In this document: positions 1-6,812 of the stretch, piece after piece | How the letters are laid out: the number at the start of each line of letters is the position of its first letter | How positions within the stretch are numbered: position 1 is the first letter of the stretch | NCBI GenBank assembly: GCA_903854805.1 | Contig: CAINXK010000048.1 | Location: 1-10,516, forward strand | DNA length: 10,516 nucleotides | Source of the DNA: an uncultured Anaerolineae bacterium | GTDB lineage: Bacteria > Chloroflexota > Anaerolineae > Anaerolineales > Villigracilaceae | Reading direction: 5' to 3' | Position numbers and translations under genes: made by a program | Notes under the pieces: generated by a model | The model's input: the letters and a program-made list of their open reading frames with translations, nothing else | Told to the model about the DNA's origin: nothing | Database searches by the model: none

Positions 1-747
1 AACGCCACCCTCGAAGAAGCCGTCAAGGCTGGCATCGTAGTCCTGTCGATTGACCAGGAACTGGATGTCAAGGGTGTATATAATGTCGGGCACAACCAAA
101 AAGAATGGGCGATGACCTCTGCCAAGTGGCTGGCTGAAAAGTTGGGCGGCAAGGGCAACGTAGTTGAAATTGAAGGCTTCCCGGGCCATCCGGCCAATGA
201 ATACCGCATGAGCGGTGTGGCGGAAGTATTCGCGGCTTATCCTGGCATCAAAGTCCTTGCCAAGGAAACCGGCAAGTGGGACGAAGCGACTGGCCAGCAG
301 GTCATGTCCAACTTCCTGACCGGCTTCCCCGGAAAAATTGATGGCGTCTGGACTCAAGACGGCATGGCGATCGGCGCGTTACAGGCCGTGATGGCTGCCA
401 ATCCCGCCAAGTGGCCAGTAATGGTTGGTGAAGGCCGCTGCCAATATCTGAAACTGTGGGACCAGGTCAAGGCGACCAACCCCGATTTCGAATCGATCGG
501 TGTTGCCAATGCCCCAGGCGTCAGCCCGACTGGCTTACGCATCGCGATCAACCTGCTGCAGGGCAAGAAAGTTGATGCCACCAAGTTGGGCGGCATCAAT
601 GGTCAGTCCTTCATCATTCCCTCCCCGGTGACTGTCACCAAGGACAACTTCGGGCAGTGGCTGGCTTTCTGCAAAGACAAGCCGGATCAATACCTGTTGG
701 ATGGCATTATGTCCGACGCTGATGTCCAGCAGTTCTTTGTGAAGTAA
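1..747 (+). CDS. Sugar ABC transporter substrate-binding protein (type I periplasmic-binding fold), 5'-truncated by window edge
   Basis: The frame is open from the first base, so only the C-terminal 248 residues are visible. The signal peptide and most of the first lobe lie upstream; the first ATG (112) is internal and not the start. The visible part matches the RbsB/Peripla_BP_4 family: a V-V-L-S-I-D strand, then LGGKGNVVEIEG, the NEYRMSG segment whose Arg usually contacts the sugar, and TQDGMAIGALQAV, equivalent to the family's conserved NDxxAxGA motif. The protein would capture a sugar outside the membrane and deliver it to the two permeases encoded downstream. Its TAA stop is 3 bp before the ATPase start, which indicates one operon. 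The ligand cannot be deduced: related proteins bind ribose, xylose, galactose, rhamnose or inositol. Family call is firm; substrate is unknown. Confidence 0.93.
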   Translation, partial: NATLEEAVKAGIVVLSIDQELDVKGVYNVGHNQKEWAMTSAKWLAEKLGGKGNVVEIEGFPGHPANEYRMSGVAEVFAAYPGIKVLAKETGKWDEATGQQVMSNFLTGFPGKIDGVWTQDGMAIGALQAVMAANPAKWPVMVGEGRCQYLKLWDQVKATNPDFESIGVANAPGVSPTGLRIAINLLQGKKVDATKLGGINGQSFIIPSPVTVTKDNFGQWLAFCKDKPDQYLLDGIMSDADVQQFFVK

Positions 748-750
748 ATT

Positions 751-2268
751 ATGACCCTGTCGCTTTCCGCCCAAAATATTGTCAAGCGGTACGGAGGCGT
801 TCTTGCTCTGTCCGATGGTAACCTGGAAATTCAACCCGGTGAAGTCGTTGCCTTGATAGGGGCGAATGGAAGCGGCAAAAGCACGCTAAGCAAGGTTATC
901 AATGGAGTAGTTGTCTTCGATGGAGGACAACTACTCCTTGATGGCAAACCCGTGACTTTTCCTTCGCCTCAATCTGCCCGTAACCTGGGTATTTCGACTG
1001 TTTTTCAGGAACTCAGCCTGGTTCCTCAAATGACGGTTGCCGAAAATATCTGGCTGACACGTGAACCTCTCAAGCCATATGGTCTGGTTGATAAAAAGGA
1101 AATAAAGGTTCGGACTCAGGAATTGATCGCCCTGTTTGAAGGTTGTTATAAACTACCGATCAACCCGGATTACCCGGTTGGATCGCTGCCGCCGGATGAA
1201 ATGCAGTTGATCGAAATATTAAAAGCCATCAGCTTTAACCCACAGCTCCTGATTCTGGATGAAGCGACCGCCAGCCTGGACAGCCGCCAAGTGCAGCGCT
1301 TGTTTGAGCTGGTTTCGAAGTGGAAAAAGGATGGCAAAGCGATTGTTTTCGTCTCGCATCGCATGGAAGAAATATTCCAGATTGCTGACCGGTATTCCGT
1401 ACTGCGCAACGGCGCGACGGTTGGGTCAGGAATGATGAAAGACATCACCGAAAATGGACTGGTCAACCTGATGGTAGGTAAAGACTCGGTCTTTAGTTAC
1501 GCGGATAAAGAGCCGCTAGCCGCTGACGCAGAACCAAAACCGGTTCGGCTGGCGGTTGAAAACCTGCAGACGGCTGTTTTGAAAAGCATCAGTCTGGAAG
1601 TGAGGCAAGGCGAACTACTGGGAATTGGCGGGCTAAAAGGCCATGGCCAGCGTGATTTGCTATTATCCATTTTTGGGGATATCCCGCATGCTGGCAAGTT
1701 TACCTTCGAAGGCAGGCAGATCAATTATTCGCATCCACGCCACGCCATCAAGAACGGGATTGCGCTGGTGCCAGGTGATCGTGCCAGGGAAGGCTTGCTG
1801 CCCATCCGTTCAATCCTGGAAAATCTGATGTTACCTTCCTGGTCAAATTATGGTTTCCCGCTAAAAATGCGGAAAGCCAGTCAGGATGGAGATGCGATCG
1901 CAGCCAGCCTGAACTTGAAAATGAGTGGGCTGGAAGCGCAGGTTAACAGCCTTTCGGGTGGCAACGCGCAAAAGGTGATCATAGGAAAGTGGTTGTTGAA
2001 AAAACCCAGGCTGCTGTTGTTGGATGACCCAACCAAAGGTGTGGATGTGGGCACCAAGGCTGAATTCTACAAGCTGCTGCGGCAGATTTGCAAGGGCGGC
2101 ACCTCGATCATTTTCTACAGCAGCGATGATGAAGAACTAATCGGCCTATGTGACCGGATTTTGGTCATATACGAGGGTCAGATTCGCCGTGAACTGGTGG
2201 ACCCATACCTGACAAAGGCTAACCTGGTGGCCGCCAGCATGGGCGCGTCTGATGGGAGCATGAAATGA
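751..2268 (+). CDS. Sugar ABC transporter ATP-binding protein, fused two-NBD RbsA/MglA type
   Basis: This 505-residue protein has the usual length and two-domain layout of RbsA/MglA ATPases and would power the importer from the cytoplasmic face. In NBD1, Walker A is GANGSGKST (37-45), the Q-loop Gln is at 86, Walker B is LLILDEATASLD (167-178) and the H-loop His is at 203. NBD1's signature is degenerate: residues 145-152 read SLPPDEMQ where LSxGxxQ is expected. In NBD2, Walker A is degenerate and lacks the Lys (GIGGLKGHGQ, 291-300), as is usual in this family. Its signature LSGGNAQK (401-408) is intact, and Walker B ends in Asp-Asp (425-426) rather than Asp-Glu. A single canonical ATP site (NBD1 Walker A/B with the NBD2 signature) is therefore expected. 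The ATG lies 3 bp after the upstream stop with only a weak ribosome binding site, and the TGA overlaps the next ATG, so translational coupling is likely. Confidence 0.96.
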   Translation: MTLSLSAQNIVKRYGGVLALSDGNLEIQPGEVVALIGANGSGKSTLSKVINGVVVFDGGQLLLDGKPVTFPSPQSARNLGISTVFQELSLVPQMTVAENIWLTREPLKPYGLVDKKEIKVRTQELIALFEGCYKLPINPDYPVGSLPPDEMQLIEILKAISFNPQLLILDEATASLDSRQVQRLFELVSKWKKDGKAIVFVSHRMEEIFQIADRYSVLRNGATVGSGMMKDITENGLVNLMVGKDSVFSYADKEPLAADAEPKPVRLAVENLQTAVLKSISLEVRQGELLGIGGLKGHGQRDLLLSIFGDIPHAGKFTFEGRQINYSHPRHAIKNGIALVPGDRAREGLLPIRSILENLMLPSWSNYGFPLKMRKASQDGDAIAASLNLKMSGLEAQVNSLSGGNAQKVIIGKWLLKKPRLLLLDDPTKGVDVGTKAEFYKLLRQICKGGTSIIFYSSDDEELIGLCDRILVIYEGQIRRELVDPYLTKANLVAASMGASDGSMK

Positions 2269-3233
2269 AACGACCTAGCTTTCAACATCTTTCACTGCGA
2301 CACCCATACCTGCTGGCCCTGGTATTGTTTATCCTGGCGATCCTGGTCAACCTGTATTTCCAGGCTTCGCTGTTTGAGGCCGGAACGATCAATAACAACA
2401 TGAGGGTTTTCCTGCCGCTGGTTTTGCTGGTGGCGGGCGAGGCTGTTGTCATCCTGACCGGCGGCATTGATATTTCGGTTGGCTCGATCGTCTCGATCGT
2501 GAGTGCCCTGCTGGCCACGCGGGTTGGAATTGATGGCAGCCCGGATAAGACGCTGTTATGGTTTGGAATTGCGCTGCTTGTGGGCATCGCCGCAGGCAGT
2601 TTTAACGGCTTTTTCATCGCCTATCTGCGTTTGCAGCCGATCATCACGACCTACGCCACCAGCTTCCTGTTTGGAGGCATGGCGCTCTTTATCTTGCCCC
2701 AACCCGGTGGCGGGATTCCGGCTTCGGTGGCGAATATTTACCGAACGGTGACGCCGCTGGGGCTGCATTGGGCCTTTTATGTCATCCCGGTGCTCGTGTT
2801 GGTCTGGGTATTGATCCGCGAGACACGTTACGGGCGCTACCTGTTTGCAGTGGGTGGAAAAGCCCAGGCCGCTTACGAGAGCGCAGTACCGGTCAGCCAG
2901 GTCATCTTCAGCACGTATGTCATTTCCGGGTTTATGGCTGCTCTGGCCGGGATCTGCATCATCCTACTGACGGGTACTGGCAACCCGCAAATTGGCGAAC
3001 AGATGACGCTGCAGGCGATCACATCCGTGGTGATTGGCGGCACGGCTATGAGCGGCGGGGTGGGCGGGATTGCCGGCCCACTGATGGGTGCGGTGACCTT
3101 GGGGCTGATCAAGAATATCATTTCCTTTGCGAATATTGATACCTGGTGGCAAACCTTTGTCAACGCCAGCATTATTGTGGCAGCCCTGGCAGCTCCGGGC
3201 GTAATTTCTCTCTTTCGCAGGAGCCGATCATGA
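2265..3233 (+). CDS. Sugar ABC transporter permease, RbsC family (first of two)
   Basis: A 322-residue, very hydrophobic protein of normal RbsC length (BPD_transp_2 family). It begins with a short basic cytoplasmic N-terminus (MKRPSFQ). About eight to ten membrane segments can be seen, for example near residues 14-32, 48-65, 97-110, 128-145, 168-184, 212-235, 268-288 and 297-313. Family landmarks are TGGIDISVGS (65-74) and GGTAMSGGVGGIAGPLMG (258-275). The start overlaps the ATPase stop as ATGA and has GGGAG at 2254-2258, six bases before the ATG. It probably forms a heterodimeric channel with the second permease, fed by the upstream binding protein and driven by the fused ATPase. Substrate is unknown. 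Confidence 0.95.
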   Translation: MKRPSFQHLSLRHPYLLALVLFILAILVNLYFQASLFEAGTINNNMRVFLPLVLLVAGEAVVILTGGIDISVGSIVSIVSALLATRVGIDGSPDKTLLWFGIALLVGIAAGSFNGFFIAYLRLQPIITTYATSFLFGGMALFILPQPGGGIPASVANIYRTVTPLGLHWAFYVIPVLVLVWVLIRETRYGRYLFAVGGKAQAAYESAVPVSQVIFSTYVISGFMAALAGICIILLTGTGNPQIGEQMTLQAITSVVIGGTAMSGGVGGIAGPLMGAVTLGLIKNIISFANIDTWWQTFVNASIIVAALAAPGVISLFRRSRS

Positions 3234-4195
3234 AAAAACCAATCACCATTTCCCCTCCCGCTGCGGCTGTACTTTTGGCGATTGTCCTTTTTGTGTTGAG
3301 CGGTTTTTTGCCCAACAGTTTTGGAACAGATATGACCGCAGCGATGGGCCAGGCCACCAACATCGTGCGCCTGGCAGTCTTCCTGGGGATTGTGGCTGCC
3401 GGACAGACGCTGGTGATCATCAGCGGCAGTGAAGGGATTGACCTTTCAGCAGGTTCGCTGGTCACACTATCGGCCATTCTAACCTGGACCTTTGTGCAGG
3501 GCAAAAACGAAAGGGTGCTGCCTGCGTTGGTGGGTGTGATCTTGATCGGGGCTGTGATCGGGCTGATCAACGGGGCCGGGATCACTTTCCTGAAGATTTC
3601 GCCTTTTGTGATGACGCTCGGCATGTCAGGGGTAATCACAGGGGTGATCATCATCACAAACCATGGTAACGCGCAGGGGATGCTGGCGCCAATCATGACC
3701 AGGGTAATTGCCAGACCATTGGTGTTCGGCATTCCAGGCGCCATCATTATCTGGGCAGTTTTCTCAGGTTTGATCTGGCTGCTGTTGGAGCGTTCTTCCT
3801 ATGGCAAGAGCCTTTTTGCTATCGGTGTCAACCGGGTGACGGCCAAGTTATCGGGTGTGAATGTGACCGGCATGGTGCTGCTGACTTATGCACTGGCCGG
3901 TGCCCTGGCTTCGTTTGCCGGTTTCATGGTAGTGGGGAATACCGGAGTGGTCTTTCTGACCCTGGGTGCGCCTTTCCTCTTCCCGTCGATTGCGGCGGTG
4001 GCAGTGGGTGGGACGCTGCTTTCGGGTGGCAAGGGTAGTTATTTTGGGTCGATGGCGGGGGCGCTGGTGTTGATTCTAATCACCAGCCTGCTGACGACGA
4101 TGCAAATGAAGGATGCAGTTCGCCAGATGGTCTTGGGTGGGACGCTTTTGATCCTGATTTCGATTTACGGCCGGCAGAAGGGTTTGCGGCAGTAA
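3230..4195 (+). CDS. Sugar ABC transporter permease, RbsC family (second of two)
   Basis: A 321-residue membrane protein of the same family as its neighbour but clearly diverged from it. The start at 3230 is chosen over a 28-codon upstream extension for three reasons: it overlaps the previous stop as ATGA, it has AGGAG at 3219-3223 with six-base spacing, and it gives the usual length with a basic start (MKKP). Landmarks are SGSEGIDLSAGS (65-76), equivalent to the GGIDLSVGS motif of RbsC, and GGTLLSGGKGSYFGSMAG (260-277). Hydrophobic segments lie near 11-28, 46-65, 98-118, 124-142, 168-186, 212-235, 270-288 and 298-312. It is the last gene of the importer operon, and an intrinsic terminator follows 23 bp after its TAA. 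It likely pairs with the first permease. Confidence 0.95.
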   Translation: MKKPITISPPAAAVLLAIVLFVLSGFLPNSFGTDMTAAMGQATNIVRLAVFLGIVAAGQTLVIISGSEGIDLSAGSLVTLSAILTWTFVQGKNERVLPALVGVILIGAVIGLINGAGITFLKISPFVMTLGMSGVITGVIIITNHGNAQGMLAPIMTRVIARPLVFGIPGAIIIWAVFSGLIWLLLERSSYGKSLFAIGVNRVTAKLSGVNVTGMVLLTYALAGALASFAGFMVVGNTGVVFLTLGAPFLFPSIAAVAVGGTLLSGGKGSYFGSMAGALVLILITSLLTTMQMKDAVRQMVLGGTLLILISIYGRQKGLRQ

Positions 4196-4218
4196 ATTTA
4201 AGGCTGTATGATAGTTTG

Positions 4219-4248
4219 GCCCGTCTCTCAGGAGGCGGGCTTTTTTTT
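4219..4248 (+). terminator. Rho-independent terminator of the ABC importer operon
   Basis: GCCCGTCTC (4219-4227) pairs with GAGGCGGGC (4232-4240) through nine base pairs including one G-T wobble, around a four-base loop. Eight T residues follow directly (4241-4248). It stands 23 bp after the second permease stop. It is oriented for the + strand only, because there is no T tract on the opposite side. Confidence 0.93.
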
Positions 4249-4365
4249 ATGGGCAGGGGGTTGGAAATCTTAAAACTGGGGAACCACGAAATATTCGAAG
4301 GCCTTTTTTATATCGGAATGCGGTGTGAGCGGGTTGGGTCGGTGATTTAAATGGCTTTAACCATC

Positions 4366-4419
4366 CCAGGATTCCACCTGTCAACAAAACCGATGTTTCG
4401 CCGACAGGTGGAATCCTGG
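4366..4419. repeat. Perfect 17-bp inverted repeat with 20-bp spacer between convergent operons
   Basis: CCAGGATTCCACCTGTC (4366-4382) is the exact reverse complement of 4403-4419. The 20-bp spacer has its own AAAC/GTTT pairing (4387-4390 with 4395-4398), so the transcript of either strand could fold into a long hairpin. It lies 35 bp beyond the stop of the leftward operon and 171 bp beyond the stop of the rightward one. No run of T follows on either strand, so it is not a standard intrinsic terminator. It could be a 3'-end stabilising or Rho-associated hairpin, a dispersed palindromic element, or a protein-binding site. Confidence 0.85.
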
Positions 4420-4453
4420 CAGATATACTTCAAGACAAACCTACCCAACAAAA

Positions 4454-5302
4454 TCAGGGCAAGGTCAGGCGCTCACCGGCGCGCAGCATGCGGTGGGGCA
4501 GGCCGGCCTGGCGGGCATGGTACGCGAAGCCATCCGGAGAAACGGTGTTGAATTCAAACATCTCATAGTGACAGGGTACCAGCAGCCGGGTCCGGATCTG
4601 ATGTCCCAACTCAACCGCTTCGGTGGCAGTGAAATTGCCAGCCACCCCACGAGCCGGATCGCGACCATTGATAGGCAAAAGAGCCAGGTCGATCTGCCAT
4701 TTACGCAGATGTTCCAACAGGCCAGCATAGGGACAGGCATCGCCGCTGTGGTAAATAGTTTTACCACCCACTTCGATAATGTAACCAACATATTTATGAT
4801 CGCCATTTTCGTCCGTGTCAAGCGTCTCGTGGGCAGATGGGATGGCGTGTAAACGAAATGGGCCAAGGTCGAGGGCTTCACCACCAGTCTGGATGGGAGT
4901 CAGGCTAGCCTGGGGGCGTTGGAGGCGCTCAGATGCGAAGGCCAGGTTGGCGCGCGGGATGACCAGCTTGAGGTTCGGGTTGGCATCCAACAGGGGCAGC
5001 AGGGTCTCGGCATCCAGATGATCAGTGTGGTTATGAGATGATGTGACAACCTGTATGAAATCCAGTTTTTCAGGGGCGATGACCCTTTCCGTCAGGCGGA
5101 CATGCGGTTTGCTAGTGTTGGCGTATTTTTTAGTGAGTGAATCAGAAAGATATGGGTCGATCAACAAGCAAGCATCCTGCCATTTGACCAGGTAGCCGCT
5201 TTGGCCCAGCCACCAGAGCTGCAGTCGGTCGAGCGGAGCCGAGCGTACATCCAGCAGAAAATCCTGATCTTGAAGGACGGGTTTGATCAACGGCTCTTTC
5301 AT
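4454..5302 (-). CDS. Metallo-beta-lactamase-fold hydrolase, UlaG-like (COG2220)
   Basis: With the start at 5302 the protein has 282 residues. This start forms an ATGA overlap with the MetE-like gene; a 25-codon extension back to 5377 would lie inside that gene and adds nothing recognisable. The fold is shown by WWLGQSGYLVK (30-40), the metal-binding HNHTDH (90-95), a His in SAHET (158), YHSGD (184-188) and PCHYEMF (243-249). WWLGxxG, YHSGD and the late P-x-H-x-x-(F/W) block are shared with UlaG, which opens L-ascorbate-6-phosphate lactone. It also has LPINGRD (209-215). A cytoplasmic metal-dependent hydrolase or lactonase acting on a sugar-derived lactone fits the operon, but the family is broad and the substrate is inferred. 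It is the last gene of the leftward operon. The ribosome binding site is weak, so it probably depends on coupling. Confidence 0.9.
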   Translation of the reverse strand: MKEPLIKPVLQDQDFLLDVRSAPLDRLQLWWLGQSGYLVKWQDACLLIDPYLSDSLTKKYANTSKPHVRLTERVIAPEKLDFIQVVTSSHNHTDHLDAETLLPLLDANPNLKLVIPRANLAFASERLQRPQASLTPIQTGGEALDLGPFRLHAIPSAHETLDTDENGDHKYVGYIIEVGGKTIYHSGDACPYAGLLEHLRKWQIDLALLPINGRDPARGVAGNFTATEAVELGHQIRTRLLVPCHYEMFEFNTVSPDGFAYHARQAGLPHRMLRAGERLTLP

Positions 5303-6339
5303 ACTGACAGCCCCAGTTCGTGCCGGACAATGCGAGCCCCAGCCACCATATTTTTCAACTTGAGGCGCGAGGCCCAACGGGCGGTCTGGCTCAGGCCGCA
5401 GTCAGGTGCGAAGGCCAGTCGTTCAGCAGGAGCGTACTTCAGGCAGCGGCGCACGCGGCTGGCGATTTCATCCGGTGTTTCAATGTAGTAGCTTTTGACA
5501 TCTATGATCCCGACCGCTACATCCTTGACCTTTGAAATTTCGGCCAGCAGCTCCAGTTCGGCAAATTCGCGGCTGGCCATTTCCAGGTGGATTTCATCAA
5601 CATCGAAGTCCAGAAAAGCGGGGAACATAGGCGCGTACTGGCGCGGACCGACGGCACGGGCTTTAAAGTTTCCAAAACAGAGATGGGTGGAAAGGCGACA
5701 TTTTCCAACAACCGGGGCAACCGTACGGTTGAAGATATCCACCAGGCGTCGGGTATCTTCCTTGTAGGCATAACAACTCATGGAAGGTTCGTCAATGGTC
5801 ACTTCAGTGCAGCCGGCAGCTACCAAAGCTTGCAGCTCGGCGCGCACGATAGGGATGAGAGCTTCAGTAATGGCGTAGCGATCGGGATAGCGTTGGTTGG
5901 GGTTTAGCCGGCCGCTAAGGGTATACGGCCCGGGGACACTGGCCTTGAGGGTTGGACCGGCGGACGCCAGACGCTGCAGACGTTGAAACTCTTCGACAAC
6001 TCCCAGCCCTTTAGGGGCACTCAACTGATCGATAATGTCGTGCTTGCCGCGCTGGTCGTGGGCGGGCGGCCCAAAGACGCGCAGGGGCAGCGGCGTAGTG
6101 GTGATACCCTGTATGAATCCATAAAAGGACAGGTTGAAATCAAAGCGGGATTGTTCGCCATCTGTGATGACATCCAGCCCGGCTGCCTGCTGGTCGTGGA
6201 TGGCCGCAATGACGGCATCTTCTTGTAATTCAGCAATTTCGGCTGAGCCAAATTGGTCGAGGTGCTGGCTGGCAAACTCCAGCCAGGATGGAAATGGGTA
6301 ACTGCCTATTACGGTAGTGCGCAGGGGTTGTGTTTTCAT
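5299..6339 (-). CDS. Core-MetE-like methyltransferase (cobalamin-independent methionine synthase C-terminal domain family)
   Basis: A 346-residue protein corresponding only to the catalytic C-terminal half of MetE (which is about 750 residues). Visible features are VIGSYPFP (10-17, homocysteine-binding IGS motif), DGEQSR (60-65, with the conserved Glu), TIDEPS (181-186), and the zinc ligands His219 and Cys221 in STHLCFG, Glu253 in HLEM and Cys314 in PDCGLS. All expected active-site residues are present, so a zinc-thiolate methyl transfer reaction is plausible. Stand-alone core MetE proteins of archaea and Dehalococcoides are thought to take the methyl group from a methylated corrinoid protein instead of methyltetrahydrofolate. 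The start has AAGGAG (6345-6350) five bases upstream and overlaps the aldolase stop as ATGA; its own stop overlaps the hydrolase start. It could make methionine, or transfer methyl groups to another thiol acceptor. The operon context does not favour ordinary methionine synthesis. Confidence 0.88.
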   Translation of the reverse strand: MKTQPLRTTVIGSYPFPSWLEFASQHLDQFGSAEIAELQEDAVIAAIHDQQAAGLDVITDGEQSRFDFNLSFYGFIQGITTTPLPLRVFGPPAHDQRGKHDIIDQLSAPKGLGVVEEFQRLQRLASAGPTLKASVPGPYTLSGRLNPNQRYPDRYAITEALIPIVRAELQALVAAGCTEVTIDEPSMSCYAYKEDTRRLVDIFNRTVAPVVGKCRLSTHLCFGNFKARAVGPRQYAPMFPAFLDFDVDEIHLEMASREFAELELLAEISKVKDVAVGIIDVKSYYIETPDEIASRVRRCLKYAPAERLAFAPDCGLSQTARWASRLKLKNMVAGARIVRHELGLSV

Positions 6340-6812
6340 GAGGTCTCCTTGGAGCGAATTTCTTTGACGCTATGGGCGGTTTCTGCGGCCAGGCGCTCAA
6401 TTTCAGCATATTGGCCAGAGCTGATCAGGGCACGTTTGCAAAGCCAGAAGTCGCCCACTGTCTGGATTTTGTAGTCGCGCAGGTATTCTGCGGCCAGGTT
6501 ATCCAACCGGATGCCGCCGGTGGGGACGAACTTGAGATCGGGGAAGGGGTCTGAGATGGCTTTGATGGTTTTCAGGCCGCCCATGCTTTCGGATAGAAAG
6601 AACTTTAAGATCGAGAACGCCAGGTTTATGACCTGGATAATTTCGGTGGGAGTCAGGACGCCGGGTAGGACCCGGATGGAATGAGCCTGGGCCCAGGTGA
6701 TGACTTGCTCCGGGTTGATGAGTGTGCCGGCGAAGCGCTGGAAGGCTTCCAGGGCGGCTCCAGTGCGTAGGGTGATCTCGTGACTGGCAGGGCATGTTAG
6801 CGCACGGTCCAA
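6336..6812 (-). pseudogene. Truncated KDPG/KHG aldolase-like gene (Eda family), probably decayed
   Basis: The 158-codon frame contains most of a 2-keto-3-deoxy-6-phosphogluconate aldolase, whose usual length is about 210. Recognisable are EITLRTGAALEA (12-23, with catalytic-type Glu12 and Arg16), VLPGVLTPTEI (48-58), LKFF (69-72, Schiff-base Lys70) and FVPTGGI (95-101). Two parts are missing by comparison with E. coli Eda from memory. About 33 residues are lost before EITLRT, and about 30 between that helix and VLPG, where AGTLINPEQ runs straight into the next region. The proline of KFFP is Leu, and the GGSW phosphate-binding segment reads GDFW (120-123). The only start in frame is TTG at 6812, inside the SDR gene. 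The well-placed ATG (6795, one base after the SDR stop) is in another frame. The tail and the ATGA link to the MetE-like gene are intact, so translation through it may still matter. A reduced but active protein cannot be excluded. Confidence 0.75.

Larger units (their letters stand above)
4196..4453. other. Convergent intergenic region
   Basis: These 258 bases separate the two convergent operons. They hold the + strand terminator (4219-4248) and the 17-bp inverted repeat (4366-4419). Between these, 4250-4360 shows only AT-rich sequence with a T6 run at 4304-4309 and no convincing gene or stem-loop. A short open frame crossing 4351-4551 runs antisense into the hydrolase gene and has no recognisable protein features. 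Confidence 0.8.

Noticed and set aside
3146..3229. 28-codon N-terminal extension of the second permease
   Set aside because: It lies within the first permease, while the start at 3230 has AGGAG and an ATGA overlap.
3172..3747. 191-codon open frame on the - strand inside the second permease gene
   Set aside because: Antisense to a clear RbsC permease; composition mirrors the hydrophobic gene and no family features are visible.
4366..4419. Inverted repeat as a bidirectional Rho-independent terminator
   Set aside because: No T run follows the stem on either strand; kept as a repeat of unknown role.
5303..5377. 25-codon N-terminal extension of the UlaG-like hydrolase
   Set aside because: It lies inside the MetE-like gene and adds non-homologous residues; the ATGA-overlap start at 5302 fits the operon pattern.
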